DNA from: Coccinella septempunctata | Lineage: Eukaryota > Arthropoda > Insecta > Coleoptera > Coccinellidae | Direction: 5' to 3' | Length of the DNA: 64,000 bases | Assembly: GCF_907165205.1 (NCBI RefSeq) | Contig: NC_058196.1 | Coordinates: 25,276,501 to 25,340,500 of the forward strand | Shown: positions 38,110 to 51,140 of the stretch, piece by piece | How the letters are laid out: every line of letters starts with the position of its first letter | Position numbering within the stretch: the stretch's first letter is position 1 | Program-made: the position numbers and the translations under genes | Notes under the pieces: model-generated | Database searches by the model: none | What the model was told of the DNA's origin: nothing | What the model saw: the letters and a program-made list of their open reading frames with translations, nothing else

Positions 38110-40126
38110 TTTCAAACAATAAACACCGTTCACCTGTAATTGTCAATCATCTGTTCACTGTTCAAACGGTTTTTGGGGTGGAATGATCAGTATTCCAACA
38201 GATACACTGCGTTTAAAAAGAAATATATGGGATCAAAATAATTCAATTTAATGATCCTGAAAAGTATTTACTTTACTTAGGTGTGAATAATTCATATGGT
38301 TGGGCTATGAGTCAGTATTTACTTTTTGGAGGATTTTAAGTGGCTAAACGCAGCATAACAAACCAAAAAATTCAGTTCAATAGTCTTTGTATCATTATAA
38401 CAATACAAACACCTGGCGAAGTTGCAATTTGAAATGAAAAAAACCCCTACAATTACCCATTGCGCAGCTGCTGTTAAAACAGGAGTTGAATAATTTTGAT
38501 TGAGCTGCTTTTTATCGTAGACGAGTTGATGCCGTTGATGGCACTATTCGTCAACAAATCATGATTGACATCACCGAATCCACGAAGCAAGGGGTAACCG
38601 CAATACAAATCAACTACACGTGATTAATTGTCCAATTAAATATCGAGGCAACATTGAGCTAGGCCAGAGACAATATGATAATGAGCAGGATTATTATTCA
38701 GCTCAAGCTGGCACACGACATGCGACATCTGGGGCGGAAAATATACGGCAATATTCAGAAAGTTCCCGTTCTAAATTTGATAATAGGGAAGCTGAGTTGA
38801 AAGTTTCTCTCCGAGTCTTTTGAAGGCTATCTAGGTCGGCTTTCATTGAATCTTGTAGAGGATATTCGGCTTGCATACAGAAGTATAAAATCGCATTTTC
38901 AGATTTCTATCTGGCAAATTCTTGCGAAGTATAGTAACTACGTATACTTTCAAATTGGTATGATGGCGAAGTGAACCGAAAACCGGCAGCATGAACGTTG
39001 TCGATCCTTTAGACCTCCTCTTATTTTTGGGATAAAGCCTCAACGATGTTGTTAACGAAGTTTTTTCTACGCCCACTGCTATGAAATTACACATGAAATG
39101 AGTTCAAGGATTCTCCTTTCTGATTCCTCGATTGTTGCATGGAAATCTGATAATTCTGAAATTCAAAAATCCTTAATGGAAATGTATTTTTTCCTATTTT
39201 AAAGTCCAATCAGATGATCACTTTATCTTTCCTTGTCTAAACACCATAAACCTTGTGAGATTCTTCCTTTCCGTCATTAAATAGCTTATAACGAAAACAT
39301 TGATATTTTTTCACTATTTCCCTGGATGAGGGAGTGAGCGGGCTAAGCGGTTATCCCGTTTGCTTTATCACAATTTTCGCTGATAATGGCATTCACGGGC
39401 CTGAAAGCTGTTTGCTTCTCCCCGATGTTGCACAGCACTTTAAGCGACAGTATGACGTGAAAAATCTGGATCAAACCGTGTTTTTCCTTCTTGATCGACA
39501 GATAATTGGATTTTGGCTGTTTTGACGGCTCAGATACTGGACATAAATTTATGATGTTCCAGTTAAAGTGTCCTTTTCATAATATTCAACCGTCTTCAAC
39601 GTTTTTCGTTAGTATATTCACCAGTATTTACATAGATATTGATAATTCCCCATCAAGATTAATATATATGTATTGGTATGAAAAGTTATATCAGGTTTTT
39701 TTTCGTAAATATGTTTATTGTTTGTTTCAAAGCCTATAGCTCAGTTTAAATCATATTGCGCCTCCTTGACATAAAGAAATTCACTCCAAACGCGTGTTTA
39801 ATCAACTCCTACATATACAGTTTCGGCAAAAATTGTCTAGAGGTAGCAAATCAATGAGTGGAACAAAAATGTATGAACGAAATCAGGCGCGAAATAAAGT
39901 GAACAAATATTTCTCCTCCTCTCCCACTATTTCCCTAACATTTTTCCTCAACGAATAACGTGTAGTGCAACTGAGCGACTCCTATTCCCTTTGATTTCTT
40001 CTTAGAAAGTTCAAGAAATCCCTCATTCAACATTTGTCTATATGACTAAAATTTTCTTCGACTTTTTATAATGTTTTTTTCTCCTTTGCAGGGCTGCGAT
40101 GAACTCGACCAGTTCCAAATGAAGTC

Positions 40127-40345
40127 ATGTTGCATCTGTCCATAATGGAGATCTTCGAAATAATTTTAACCGTTGTTGTTGGAAGCGTAGTTCTAACTGC
40201 CCTTTTTATATGTTACTTCTTCGTGTTCAAGAACATGTACTGCCCGCGGAACAAATCCTCGGACTCCAAACAGAACGTCAGGAAGGAATCGATCTCTATG
40301 AGATACATGGGTCACAGTCAGCCGACAGAAACAAGTGTATTGTAA
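40127..40345 (+). CDS. Small single-pass membrane protein (72 residues), unrecognised
   Basis: The open frame lies in an exon that starts after a tttgcag acceptor at 40091. Upstream in-frame stops place the start at 40127, or at the second ATG at 40145, which overlaps the stop of another frame (TAATG). The protein has a hydrophobic segment at about residues 10-33 (FEIILTVVVGSVVLTALFIC and following). A short cytosolic-looking tail then contains a CPRNKSSDSKQNVRKES patch. There is no signal-peptide cleavage site, so it is probably a membrane micropeptide with the N-terminus out. A short upstream ORF (ATG at 40099, seven codons) precedes it. AATAAA is at 40517. The family is unknown to me; at least one upstream non-coding exon is implied. 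Confidence 0.6.
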   Translation: MLHLSIMEIFEIILTVVVGSVVLTALFICYFFVFKNMYCPRNKSSDSKQNVRKESISMRYMGHSQPTETSVL

Positions 40346-40516
40346 AGAGCGAGTTTTAAGACCATAAGCCTTATATGAGATCATAACAAGGAGATATCAG
40401 AAATCAGAATGAAATTTTTATATGCACAATACTTATTTCAATTCCAAACTATACAATATAATGTCTGTTTTATATCTTCTAGGAGAGAGTATGAAGTAAA
40501 TAACTTACTACAGAGA

Positions 40517-40522
40517 AATAAA
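40517..40522 (+). terminator. Poly(A) signal AATAAA
   Basis: A canonical hexamer 172 bp after the stop of the small membrane protein. Confidence 0.5.
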
Positions 40523-41251
40523 TATTAGTTTTTAAATAATGTAAAACCTATTAAATTGTACTTATTTGTTTTCAATTCATTTTTCCCTACATCATTGATA
40601 TTGATGAAAGTGAAATACTCGATGAGAATTCATCCAGAACTGCTGATAAGGTAAGTATTTAAATCAATCTCGAACATCCGAAATCACTTTTCAATAGAAC
40701 TATGTTAAAATAACGCAAAGCCGTCCGCACATTTGAAGAAAGCCATCTTCATTAGTACCCCTTGAAACCGTCCAATCCACCTCTTCACTATTTTCATCTC
40801 ATGTCATTTTAGAGATCATGATCTCTAAAACGGGATCTATGATGCCATTAGGGAATAGCTAGCTACGAAAAAGCGCGTTGAAACTCAATGCCCCATTAAA
40901 AGTTAAAACTGCCTTTTTTTTAAGAAATAATGGAGGATTAAAATTTTAATGAGATATTAAATTTTAACAGTTTCCAGCAACTGAATTTTTTTAAGATTAA
41001 TACAGATGGAGTGTTGATAAAATAGAAAATGTACCTATACAACGTTTATTTCAACTGAAGATACACTGAGCAATCGCGATTCTGGATGAAATGAAAGATT
41101 ATATAATCTTCACCAACCTCAGGTAAACCTGATCTTTGAAATATAGTAATTGTATATAAGAACAATAGTTCTTAAAAGTTAATAAAACAGATCAAACAGA
41201 ATAAAATTTTATTAATCAAAACAATTATTTAACTTGATAATAAAGTATATC

Positions 41252-42079
41252 TTATATATTTGTTGATAAGCCCATAAACTGACTACTATGTCTCCTTAAT
41301 GCTTGCATTATAGATTCTTTAAGTGTTTGAGGTTTACAGTACTCCTCCAACCAACTGAAAACCCCAGCAGATAGTTCTGTAAAATTAACTACAGATATAT
41401 TATTAAATGGTATGAAGAGCTGCTCCATAATTGCCTGAAACTAATTAGATACAATAAGAATCAAGTAGAAGAGTAACATCTCATTAAATAACCTTACCAC
41501 TGAAAACTTTACATCATCAGATACTCTCATTTCAGCCTGTCCAGGTTGAGACTGTTGAGCCTTAACAATCTGTTCGTAATTAGTTTGCATTATTTTAAGA
41601 GCAAGCACTTCTTTTCGTAAAGTATTTCTTTCTTCCTCTTGTTTCTTCTTTTGCTGTTGTAGATATTGAATATAATCAATAGATTTTTGAAGAACACTTG
41701 CTTTACTCAATTTATGACCTGATAAAAATAAAAACCTGATAATCGTTGAGTTGACAATTGTAAAATCATTACCTGAAATATCTGTTTGTTGACATGTTGG
41801 CACCAAGGCTTGCAAAGTATCATAACCCTTTTTAATGGCATCTCTTCGTTTTTGTTCAGCTTGGGTATGCGCCTCTCGTCTCCTCTCTTTATAACTGAGG
41901 GAACATTTCGAATCTACTTCCTCTTCCTCATCTAAAATACATGTTATAATTCAGGAATATTACAGAGTAAGCGAATCGAAATCTCCAAAATTACCCGAAT
42001 TATTAGCAGAAGAGTACACATTTTGCATAGATCCTCTACTGCCACATCGTTGCAAAGGAGGAATTCTATCTTTGGGCAT
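41252..42079 (-). CDS. bigmax: Bigmax / Max-like protein X (MLX), bHLH-leucine zipper factor
   Basis: MLX partners Mondo/ChREBP on carbohydrate-response elements in sugar-sensing transcription. Exons are 42079-41995, 41931-41773, 41718-41498 and 41434-41252, all in phase, for 215 residues. The basic region RRREAHTQAEQKRRDAIKKG has His50, Glu54 and Arg58, the H-E-R triad of Myc/Max-type E-box readers. Helix 2 and the zipper follow (SKASVLQKSIDYIQYLQQQ), then the MLX-specific C-terminal domain in the last exon (FTELSAGVFSWLEEYC). The length is close to the fly protein. An acceptor just upstream of the ATG shows that a 5' non-coding exon exists. Reversed AATAAA is at 41208-41213. Confidence 0.95.
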
Positions 42080-42086
42080 GTTATTA

Positions 42087-44923
42087 CTGAAAAACATTTG
42101 GTAGGATTAAATCTATTTTCAAATTATGTGCTTTTCCATATGTTATCTTACAATTTGCAATTTTTGTACTGTTATCTGTGTGAAGTAACTGAAATACTTG
42201 TGTACATAATTTTTCACGTTATCCTAGTAGGGCATTTCTTTAATGATCAATTTTTCATAACACGTTTATCAGCTTTCGAAGATCAAAACAAACATGACAT
42301 GACATGTGGAAATATATGTTTTGAAATTCTGTGTTTCAGGCAGGGGTGTCACAATTGCACTATTATCGTGGAGGCGATAAATGTACCGACAAGTCAAACC
42401 ATAAAATACATTTTCATTTAGAGTAACAATTAATGAAGAAGTTTTTCCATCAATTATTACCATATCCAAAGATTATAGAGTTGGTTAACTCTATATAATA
42501 TTTGATCATACCGTTTACTTTAGGTAGTATTAGCGAAATTTAATGGTAGTACTTAGGATGGTTGTGGCAGAAGAGGTAACAGTTTCATAACCAATTCTAT
42601 CTCCTTAATTTTGAAAGTAATTTTTTCAATTAGTGGCGTTAAACTTGCAATTATGAAAGTCTGTTGGAAGACTTTTTTACTTGGATTCATGGACATTCAA
42701 AGCTAAGACAAAATGAATTCACACAAATTATTTATTGTACCTAAGTCAGATACATTCAATAATACACATATTAATTTAGAAAATAGATTTTTTTCATAAA
42801 TTTTTCAAATTTTTATCATCTAATTCGTGTTCACATCTAGTCCAACTGAAAATATAAGAGATCACTCTTATAATAAATTGAACAAAATTTCATAAAAACC
42901 ATTGATACAAAAATTCATTAGGTCTATCTGCTATGAAATTGTAGTCAAACAATATTTGCTATGCAACAAAACTTATTAAGCTAACTACTACAGTAATGAT
43001 ATAGTCATATTTGATATATCTTTTGTGATCTTGAGTTGAGAAAATATGTCGGCAGAAACCTCCACATAAAAAAAAACGCCTTTTTTAATTTCAATAGAAC
43101 TAAGAATAACTGCTCAAGTGCAGCAAAAATAAATTACTAAAATATTGCAAAACTATATACAATAGGTGAATTGGTTCTCAATTATTTGTCACTCGATCAG
43201 AAAAATTAAATTGCACATAATTATAAGCAACTCTGCCAAACAGAAATAAATATTGCAAACATCCAATGCAAATGAAGTTTCAGTGTAGTTTTTCTTTAAA
43301 TAAATTTACTGTAACAGTCCTTTCTAGTATCTTAAACACTTGAGAACCTAACACAAAACTGAAATTAATTTATAATATTAGCAATTTCAATAATTATGTT
43401 ACATATTACTTTCAATTTTTCTCAAAATTATTCATTATAACACACCAGTCCTGACAATGATAAATTTAATAAATTCGTTCATTTATCTTCCAATAAAATT
43501 TATATTACAGTACTCCTTTACAGACTCAACTAAATATTAGTCAATGAATTGAAAAATATACAGTTCGATTATGAATCAGACACGATTCATTCATTCAGAA
43601 AGCAAATATAACAATGCCTCAGGAAACGCACTCTGCAAATCCTCCGAATTAAAGGAAATTGTTTTTAAATATATCAATACGTTTGTTGTTGTTAAATTAC
43701 CCTATGTTCATGAAAATGAATCTCAAACAAACAGAAAATCGTTAACCTATACTATAAAATAACGATAGTTTGGATTTTTGAAATAAGAATGGAAATATCT
43801 GATTTTTAATAATCTCCCATAAATGAAAGAAATTTTGATCGGGATTTTAAGCAATTTGCCTAGTATTTTCATACCACCATTCACTCTGATTATCGTATAT
43901 CTGGAGACGATTCAAATTGAATTATTGCGTTGCAGTGCATATATTGAAGCAACTGGCATAGGCGAATTGGGAAGAGTTTTGTAAAATGTCACTATGACAG
44001 AAAAGTTGCGACAAGTCATCTTCTCAAATTTTTCGAAAAATTTCTGTATGATATTTTTGCTCATTTATTCTTGTTGAAAGATGTTAAAATCTGTAACTCT
44101 ATTGTTAATACTCGACGTATTCACCGTTTCATTAAACAAAGATAAATGGCTGTATGCATTTCATTAAATAAAGATTAAATTCTTGAAGAATCTTTATTTC
44201 ATAGATTTATGCTTGAATGGGATTTAAGAATTTAATCTTTATTTAATGAAACGATTTAAACAGCTATACATTCTTGCATCATGTTTATTCCATAGGATCC
44301 CTATGAATAAAGATGGTTTGTTCAATGAAACGGTGCATATCATGGTAAGTAGTTTTTTTACCACTAGAACTTATATTTTTGATACCAGTAAACAATTTTT
44401 CTTCCATCAAGATACCCTCTTCCTTCCCTTAAAAAACTACTAAAAGAAAAAATATTTGAAAGAGTCAAAAATGAAATGTGACTATCAAAATGAGTTTTTC
44501 ATCATTTTCTAAAACTCGCGAAAGAGAGCTGAACACAATTTCCATATTGAAGCAATTGAGAATTAATTTGCCAATAGATAAATTATATTAATATCATAAT
44601 TTCTATGATTAAGTAGGCGCTTTTTTTTCAATAAATTAAAATTGATATTAGTTTGTAATCCTATGATTTCTTAGTTCTTTGTGAAAGAACGAGAATTTCA
44701 ACGCGTGGAAATTTTTAAATCAAATGAGATCGAAGATAATAATAAATTAACGAATCAAAATTATTCAGCAGATAAAACCAATCGAGTTTGCCTCCAATTT
44801 TCAACATAGGCTCAATCATACTTCGAAGCTGTTAAGTACATCAATCTGAAAAATCTCAGCGATCTTAAGAGAAGTACATTTTCAGCATTCTCCAACAAAC
44901 TTTCCATTCTTACAATGAAAATC
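42087..44923. other. Intergenic stretch between bigmax and the FBXO28 gene
   Basis: AT-rich sequence without recognisable exons. It should hold the bigmax promoter and 5'UTR exon and the 3'UTR of the F-box gene. A palindromic repeat cluster lies at 44121-44337. Confidence 0.5.
44121..44337. repeat. Palindromic cluster of a TTTCATTAAAYAAAGAT motif
   Basis: The motif occurs forward near 44126 and 44158 and reversed near 44227 and 44318. A partial reversed copy lies near 44188. The inner pair (44160-44184 and 44226-44250) is a perfect 25-bp inverted repeat. The outer pair (accgtttcattaaacaaaga) is nearly perfect. It looks like a small nested foldback structure. Confidence 0.7.
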
Positions 44924-46842
44924 TTACAAATTGTACAATCTTTTTCCACGTACTTTCGAACGTCTTCTCATGGTCTTCTTGCCCTTCACACCGCTTTGGG
45001 CGTTGTTGGATCCATCAGAATCATTAAGTTTCCTTTTCATCCTTTTGGGTCCGGAGCTGAGCGCACTGTCTAAATTGCCAGTAGACGAAGTTTGGTCTGA
45101 TTGTGGAGGGGTGTCTGTTGTTGTCTTCGTTTTCACTGGTTTTAGAATCTCTTCCAATTCCGGTTCTATCTCGGATTTGCATTCAAATGATTCCTCCACT
45201 TTCATGGCAGCCATATCGGATAAGGGCTCTAAACCTAGACCTAAAGCAGACAAGAATAGTGGCCAAATTGAAAACTAATAAATTAAATTATCACTCACCC
45301 TGTGGATCAACCCCTTGGTTTACCAAGGCTTTCAATTCTTCCTGGTGGTAAGTGATGGGATTACCGCAACCGGTACAAAACGGAGGTATTGCAGGAGACT
45401 TAGAACGCCAGTACTGCAACTCCGTCTTGCACTTGTTCAGCTCTTGTAGCAAGGTGCTGAATTTCCTTGAGACCTCCTCGTTTTTCTTGTCATATTCATC
45501 CAGTCGGGCTGCATATTCCAATGTCTGTTGTTGCTGTTCGGCCAGTTGCTTTTGTTGGTCATTAATCTGGAGGGAAATCTTGGGTCATCTAATTTGCGAG
45601 AAACATGTGGGTGAAAATAGAATACCTGTTTCTCTTGCTCTGCGGTTTTCCTCTTACAGGCTTTAAGATCCTGGCGAAGAAGAGACAACTGGCTGTTATA
45701 TCTCTTCATGCCTTGCTTAATTATCCTGATTCTCTTTCTCAACACCATGTTGGCTTGAGGCTTAACTTCACTCTCCACATCTAGTTCATCATGGGAACTA
45801 TGGCTGATATCCTTGGACTGCTCTGGTCCCATCGGTGAAGCGTCCAGCGGGTGCGGACTAGAAGCTAAAAAACATTTGAATCCAGGTCAAAGGTGGATCT
45901 ACCCACTTTTTGATTCATTTGTTACATACTTTTGGGACGCCAATCGACCTTATCTTCGTAATTTACCTGGAAAACTACTGGAAAAGTTGAAGAACTCCGA
46001 GCCAAAATAAGCAATCTCTGGCAAATCCGGTTCTATCTTCTCTTTGAAATACTCCATGGCCATGGTGGATAAGTCAAACAACTCGTCTGTCACTTTATAA
46101 GGCCTGTGCAGCTTGGGAGTGACCTTGATGTAGTGAAGGATGTGGTAAACTTCATCCAGGATCTCCCCCGGAAAAAAGCAGCAGTGCTTTCTCTCAATGT
46201 GCTTGCCAAACGACATCTGCATCAGCGTGAGGCGCATGTGAAGCGTCTCGATAATGTCGCTTTCGCATGCCAAGTGATGAGTCCTGCGTGCAGACTCTCT
46301 TCTTGGCATTTTGCTCTTGATCTCCTGAAATCGCTGCAACGTTTGATTTTGTAACCGCAGGAAGGTAGAGTTCAGGATGTGGGCACAGACGGCATCGAAT
46401 CTCCGGCATACCTGAAGAAGAAGTCATCTGTCAAAAATTTGACAATTTTTTTTGAGAAGTTCAAATGAAATCTTTCATTGTTGAACATTCGAAACACGCA
46501 GCTGCTATTTGCTTAATACATATATAATTTATGTTATAACATTTTAGAACACATTTTAAAACTAACCAATCTAACTTGACAAATATTTTTGAAGCTCAGA
46601 TGCTTCAAAATCTTCTCCAATATCTCTTGTGGTAGATCTAACAAGTTACGAGAGTGAGTTACTGGCCTACTCTGACTCCCGCTAGAACTTGCTACCGCTG
46701 CGGTACTGCTATTTCTGGTGTATCTGCTGGTGCTTGGACCAGAAGACTCATCTCCACTTCCACTTCCAGATCTTGTGTATCTTGCTGGACCAAAACTGGT
46801 GGACTCATCTCCACCAGTTGTCATTTGTCTTGTAGAAACCAT
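44924..46842 (-). CDS. Fbxo28: F-box only protein 28 orthologue
   Basis: FBXO28 is a substrate receptor of SCF ubiquitin ligases. Exons are 46842-46567, 46411-45967, 45864-45626, 45566-45299 and 45240-44924, in phase, for 514 residues. A Ser/Thr-rich N-terminus leads to an F-box at about residues 66-105 (LLDLPQEILEKILKHLSF, then CRRFDAVCAHIL across the first intron). The FBXO28-specific helical region follows (RRESARRTHHLACESDIIE, CCFFPGEILDEVYHIL). A coiled coil then covers most of exons 3 and 4, next to a CxxC-like FCTGCGNP. The C-terminus is lysine/arginine-rich and probably nuclear-targeting. It is longer than the human protein (368 residues). Orthology rests on the region after the F-box and is firm. 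Confidence 0.93.
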
Positions 46843-49193
46843 TATTCTGGTTTATTTTCCACAACGATTTCTGAAATGGATTAAATCGTAAGGGAATAAT
46901 GTAAGTGAGAATATAAAATGAGCGCAACGAAATGATAAGTCCCCCTTAAGAGTTATTAACCATACCAAGTTATTACTTATACCAATATTAAATTTAATTT
47001 AACGACAATAAAAATATTTTCTGCAGGATTAAATGTTTTGTTATATTTCCATGTTATAAAACAATCTTTCCAGAAGTAAAGTGGTTCTGCAATCTTTCGC
47101 ATTCACTTCAAAAGTGCATCAGAAGATAATGAATCAACAAACTAAAAAAAAATTGCTATCCATTCAAGCGACCAAGTTAATTTATTATTTTTAGTATCTC
47201 AATAACATTTCAAAAAACCCTATCATCAACATATATTTCTAAATGAAAAACAAAACAAAAATTACCTTATGTTCACTTCCCAACGAAATAAAATATGGAG
47301 CTGAACTGAAATGTAACATTAGATATTTCTTCTTCAAAATGAAATTGGGAATGAACAAGGAAGTGTGCAGTTTTGAATTGCTAATTTATGACCTATTTAA
47401 TCGAAGGTTCAACTGAAGATTCAAATTAGAAAAAAGATAAGAGGCCTAGTTTCATTCATGATTAAAATATGTAAACTCTGCATTATGTGACTATCTCTAC
47501 ATTCTAGATTTCATAAAAATAATCAATAATAAATAACCAATATGAGAAGGTTATTCTAGTTTGAAATAAAGATGGTATACTTTCTACATAGTATTGAAAA
47601 ATAGTTAAAAGACAAATTCAAATAATCAAAGTGAAATTCTTTATAACATGGTTTTAGGATGCCTCAGAAAAAGTGTATATTGGTATTTCTTTGATTAAAG
47701 AACTAAAATCTTAACATTCCCCTTCCTACCCTTGAATGTGAAAATCTAATACATATTATTCAAATATACCAAAGCGTTTTACAATAATAATAATAAGAAA
47801 TATAGCAGATCTTTTTCAGCAGATTTTAGTTATTTATTGAATCAAATGTACACAAAGAAAACTCCAAGTGATATAAAGATTTATTAGAACAGTAAACAAA
47901 TTAATAAGATGAGCCATTCCAAGACTCATTAACTGGAAATAATTTCAAATACTTATAACAAGGCTCTAATCATAGAATAAAGGAATTGAAAAAACCGGAT
48001 TGTTTTCTTGATCAATATCCAGAAACTTCTGATAAGAGAAAAAAATTAATTCATTAATCTACAATTTCTAATCAATTAGCACTCGGAACTTGAAAGAGTA
48101 TTTTACCAATTTTTTTAAATTAATCAAGATGATGAATTTGGTATAAAAGTCGTGGAGAGATCGAGAAAGTTTATGAATGATCCACACTGGATCTTTTATA
48201 TAACAATAAAAACAGTATGTCATTAAAATATATAATAATCTAAAATGGATGATCTCTACTTACCTAGAACAGTGATTTTTTTCTTGTTCCTAAACAACTT
48301 TTGAGTTAGCAACCATCGTATAAACTTAAACTTCTATTTATCCAGAATATCAATACTTTTAGTGAAATTCCTATAAAAATAATATAGAACTGTTTAATTT
48401 GGAATTAAACATTTATCAATATTCTGGAGAATAGAGGATTTTGAAACATTATTTGTTCCTGTTCCTGACTTTGCTCAGTGGGGCAAACGCAGAGGCAAGA
48501 GGGGGGGAGGGCAACGGGTAAATATGTTGACGCATCTATAAATCGTTACAGAAATTTAAATTCTGGCATATGGCCTCAGGATATTTTTAAGAAGCTACTA
48601 GTTTATTTTGATTAAAACTTTTTTGTTGACTATTTGATCCACTAGGGTCCTGTTCTGATATGTATACATAAATATATGTGTACATAGTAGAAATACATGT
48701 TAGTTATTTCTCACAATAAGAAAATGAGATCTTTCAAGGAAGAGTTTTCGCAGCCTAGTTTCTTAAAATAAACTACATATTTAAAAAAACATTCAATTGA
48801 TACAATTATATGTTTAATCGATATCAGAGTCCCACCCCTAGGAAACTAAACGAGTCCACAGTTCACAGACTCCGTGTATCGTGAATGCATAAAATTGTTC
48901 ATTGCATTCCCAATTAAACTCGTTGAGATATTCATTTTTATATTTTATAGCTTGTTTTCGAATTTTTTTAAGTAACAAAAGTCTAAAATAGATTTATAAG
49001 TAGAAGGTCATATAACAGAAAACATAACATAACAGAAAAAATGTAAAGTTTCTATGTAATGTCTGCGCAGTCGCAGTGAGAAATTTTGTTGATGTAATGT
49101 AATAAAACTTCATTAAACAAGAGCATACTTCACTTTTGTTTTGACAGTTCGTCACCGAAAGTTAGTGTACATACTAATTATTTTTTTACAAAA

Positions 49194-49381
49194 ATGTGCA
49201 AGATGAGTTGTAGCAATCTCAGTAGAAAAATTTTGGTGAGTATTCTTTTTAATTAATTATAATTTTGTAAACATTTTTCAAGGAAAATATGGGAACAAAG
49301 GCCTTCCTGAATATTCTATTATTACATTTGGAGTTCTCAAGATGTGATCCTAAATACCGATTGAAAAAGATCCTTTGTTAA
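49194..49381 (+). CDS. Candidate two-exon small gene (46 residues)
   Basis: The ATG at 49194 opens MCKMSCSNLSRKIL and meets a perfect donor (TTG then GTGAGT). A 47-bp intron ends at tttttcaag. The frame then continues in phase 0 with ENMGTKAFLNILLLHLEF to TAA at 49381. An alternative second exon starts near 49730 (KQLKIEPMDKQIAQLIQMG) and ends beside an AATAAA. No family was recognised, and the evidence is splice signals only. Confidence 0.25.
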
Positions 49382-50289
49382 TGTTTTCGATGTCGATGTT
49401 ATTTCGAAACATTAAATATGTAATAAGTTTGCCTAGAGTTCCTTCAACATCGAGGCATACAACAACGTTTCATGTAAATGTGCATTTAAAGAGTGATTGT
49501 TATGCTCAAAAAAAAAGGAATACTTCAGATAACACATGTATGAAGGAATGGAATGCTCCGATTCATCGAAATAATTGAGACCCATCAAAATATTTCCAAT
49601 TCACACTGAAGTTTTTAGTTTTTAGATTCAGTTTTTATCTGGTGGTATTTTTTGTGCCTTCACGTCTGATTACATAGTTTTTTTCTAACACTTGAGTAGA
49701 ATGTTTGTATTGAAGATTGTTCTGCTTAGAAACAATTGAAAATTGAACCAATGGATAAACAAATTGCTCAATTGATTCAGATGGGCTCTTTGTACAGGTC
49801 AAATTATACTGACATTTTATATAAAATTCACCTAGAAACAGTGTGCAAGGATAATATTGTGAGATATCAATACTCTAAAATTGTTTTGATGTATAAAATT
49901 ATGAAAGTATTTATGTACGTATGTATTTTGCAATAAACTTGAATGTGTGTTCAAATGAGGTGCATTCAAAATGAATAGATAAGACCCATTTTTATTTCAA
50001 CTAATTCCACCATATACTTCCGCATCTCTGAACTAAATAGAAAAATTCTAGCAATACCCAAATTTATCATCACTTGAAGAAATTCGATTAAAGTTCGGAG
50101 ATATGATAAAACTGACAACGCCGTTACATATCCAATGAACAGACGTCACCTAGTGTATATTAGGATTTTTCTGAGAAGTAGAATTGTTATTATTTTTATT
50201 TGGATTATGTGATAGCAACTAAAGCAAGTCGTTGTGGGCGACAAGGTCGTACGTTGATATTTTCCTACTAGCTCGTGTTGGTATTGTGA

Positions 50290-50466
50290 TTACGAGGGGC
50301 GGTCATAAATTTTATATACAATCTAGAAATTGGCCTTTATGATGAGCGAAAACTAGATGTTGCCAGGGAGATTCAGGAATTATTGACATCCAAACAGGCA
50401 TGGAATGTCCAGACTCAGGTTAATCTAGGGTTACAAATGGAAACTTCTGCGGTGTTATACAAATAA
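50290..50466 (+). pseudogene. Orphan coding-like fragment
   Basis: An open frame without its own ATG start encodes a strongly protein-like segment (IGLYDERKLDVAREIQELL, then NVQTQVNLGLQMETSAVLYK). It ends at TAA, overlapping AATAAA at 50463. It could be the last exon of an unseen gene, a truncated retrocopy or element-derived. Upstream is gaggggcggtcataaattt, which resembles mariner-type termini. Confidence 0.3.
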
Positions 50467-50912
50467 AATGTAAAAATATTACCTAGAAAAGTATTTTTCT
50501 CAAGAAAAACTGATCGATAAGCATTCAAAATTGCAACAAATTATTTCCCAATTTGTTCGAATGATACAACAACATAAACAAACAGCAAAATTCAAAATAT
50601 CTCCGGTTAGTGCATGGACTTATGTGCAATAGCAGTAATAGGTCTATAGGTCAGTGTTATTCCGAGTACCAACCTGAATTTTGCAACTCAAAATCTTACT
50701 GAAAGGGCTATTGCCAACATATATAATTCCTATTTTCCTAAGCCACCTGAGATGTCAATAATTCGTGAAGCGATTGTAGATCACGTTATTTTCAATAAAT
50801 TTTTTGGTTTATTATTCTCCCTGTGATCTGAAATCATGGCAGCTTGTGACTTAAATGGAATTGAATAACTTGAAAGGTCATAATTTTCTAACTGAAAAAA
50901 CTTGACAACAAT

Positions 50913-51140
50913 ATGACAAACAGATTCAAGCCCAAAATACATATGGGTATGAACTATCCCGAGCGATTTAAAATGATGAACTTAGCACAAGAACATTTCT
51001 ACATACTAGAAGATTTCAACTACTATAATTGCCATTCTTTGTCATTTATAAGTGACAATGTAGATAGGAGAGGATTAATCAGGGGATTGAATATTTTTCG
51101 AGAGCAGTTTCAAAAATATTACCTGTCGTTGAAAAAATAA
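50913..51140 (+). CDS. Hypothetical small ORF (75 residues)
   Basis: An uninterrupted ATG-to-TAA frame with mixed, soluble-protein-like composition (NYPERFKMMNLAQEHFYILE). AATAAA overlaps its stop. No domain, signal peptide or membrane segment was seen. It may be chance or an exon. Confidence 0.2.
   Translation: MTNRFKPKIHMGMNYPERFKMMNLAQEHFYILEDFNYYNCHSLSFISDNVDRRGLIRGLNIFREQFQKYYLSLKK

Larger units (their letters stand above)
30852..40091. other. Gene-poor stretch, 30.9-40.1 kb
   Basis: Apart from the mariner remnant, the foldback element and its solo arm, nothing coding was recognised. The 36815-36910 part is an imperfect 33-36-bp tandem repeat built on acacagcttca. Confidence 0.5.

Noticed and set aside
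38843..39094. Minus-strand frame of 83 codons
   Set aside because: No domain, no splice sites in phase with other exons and mixed low-information composition.
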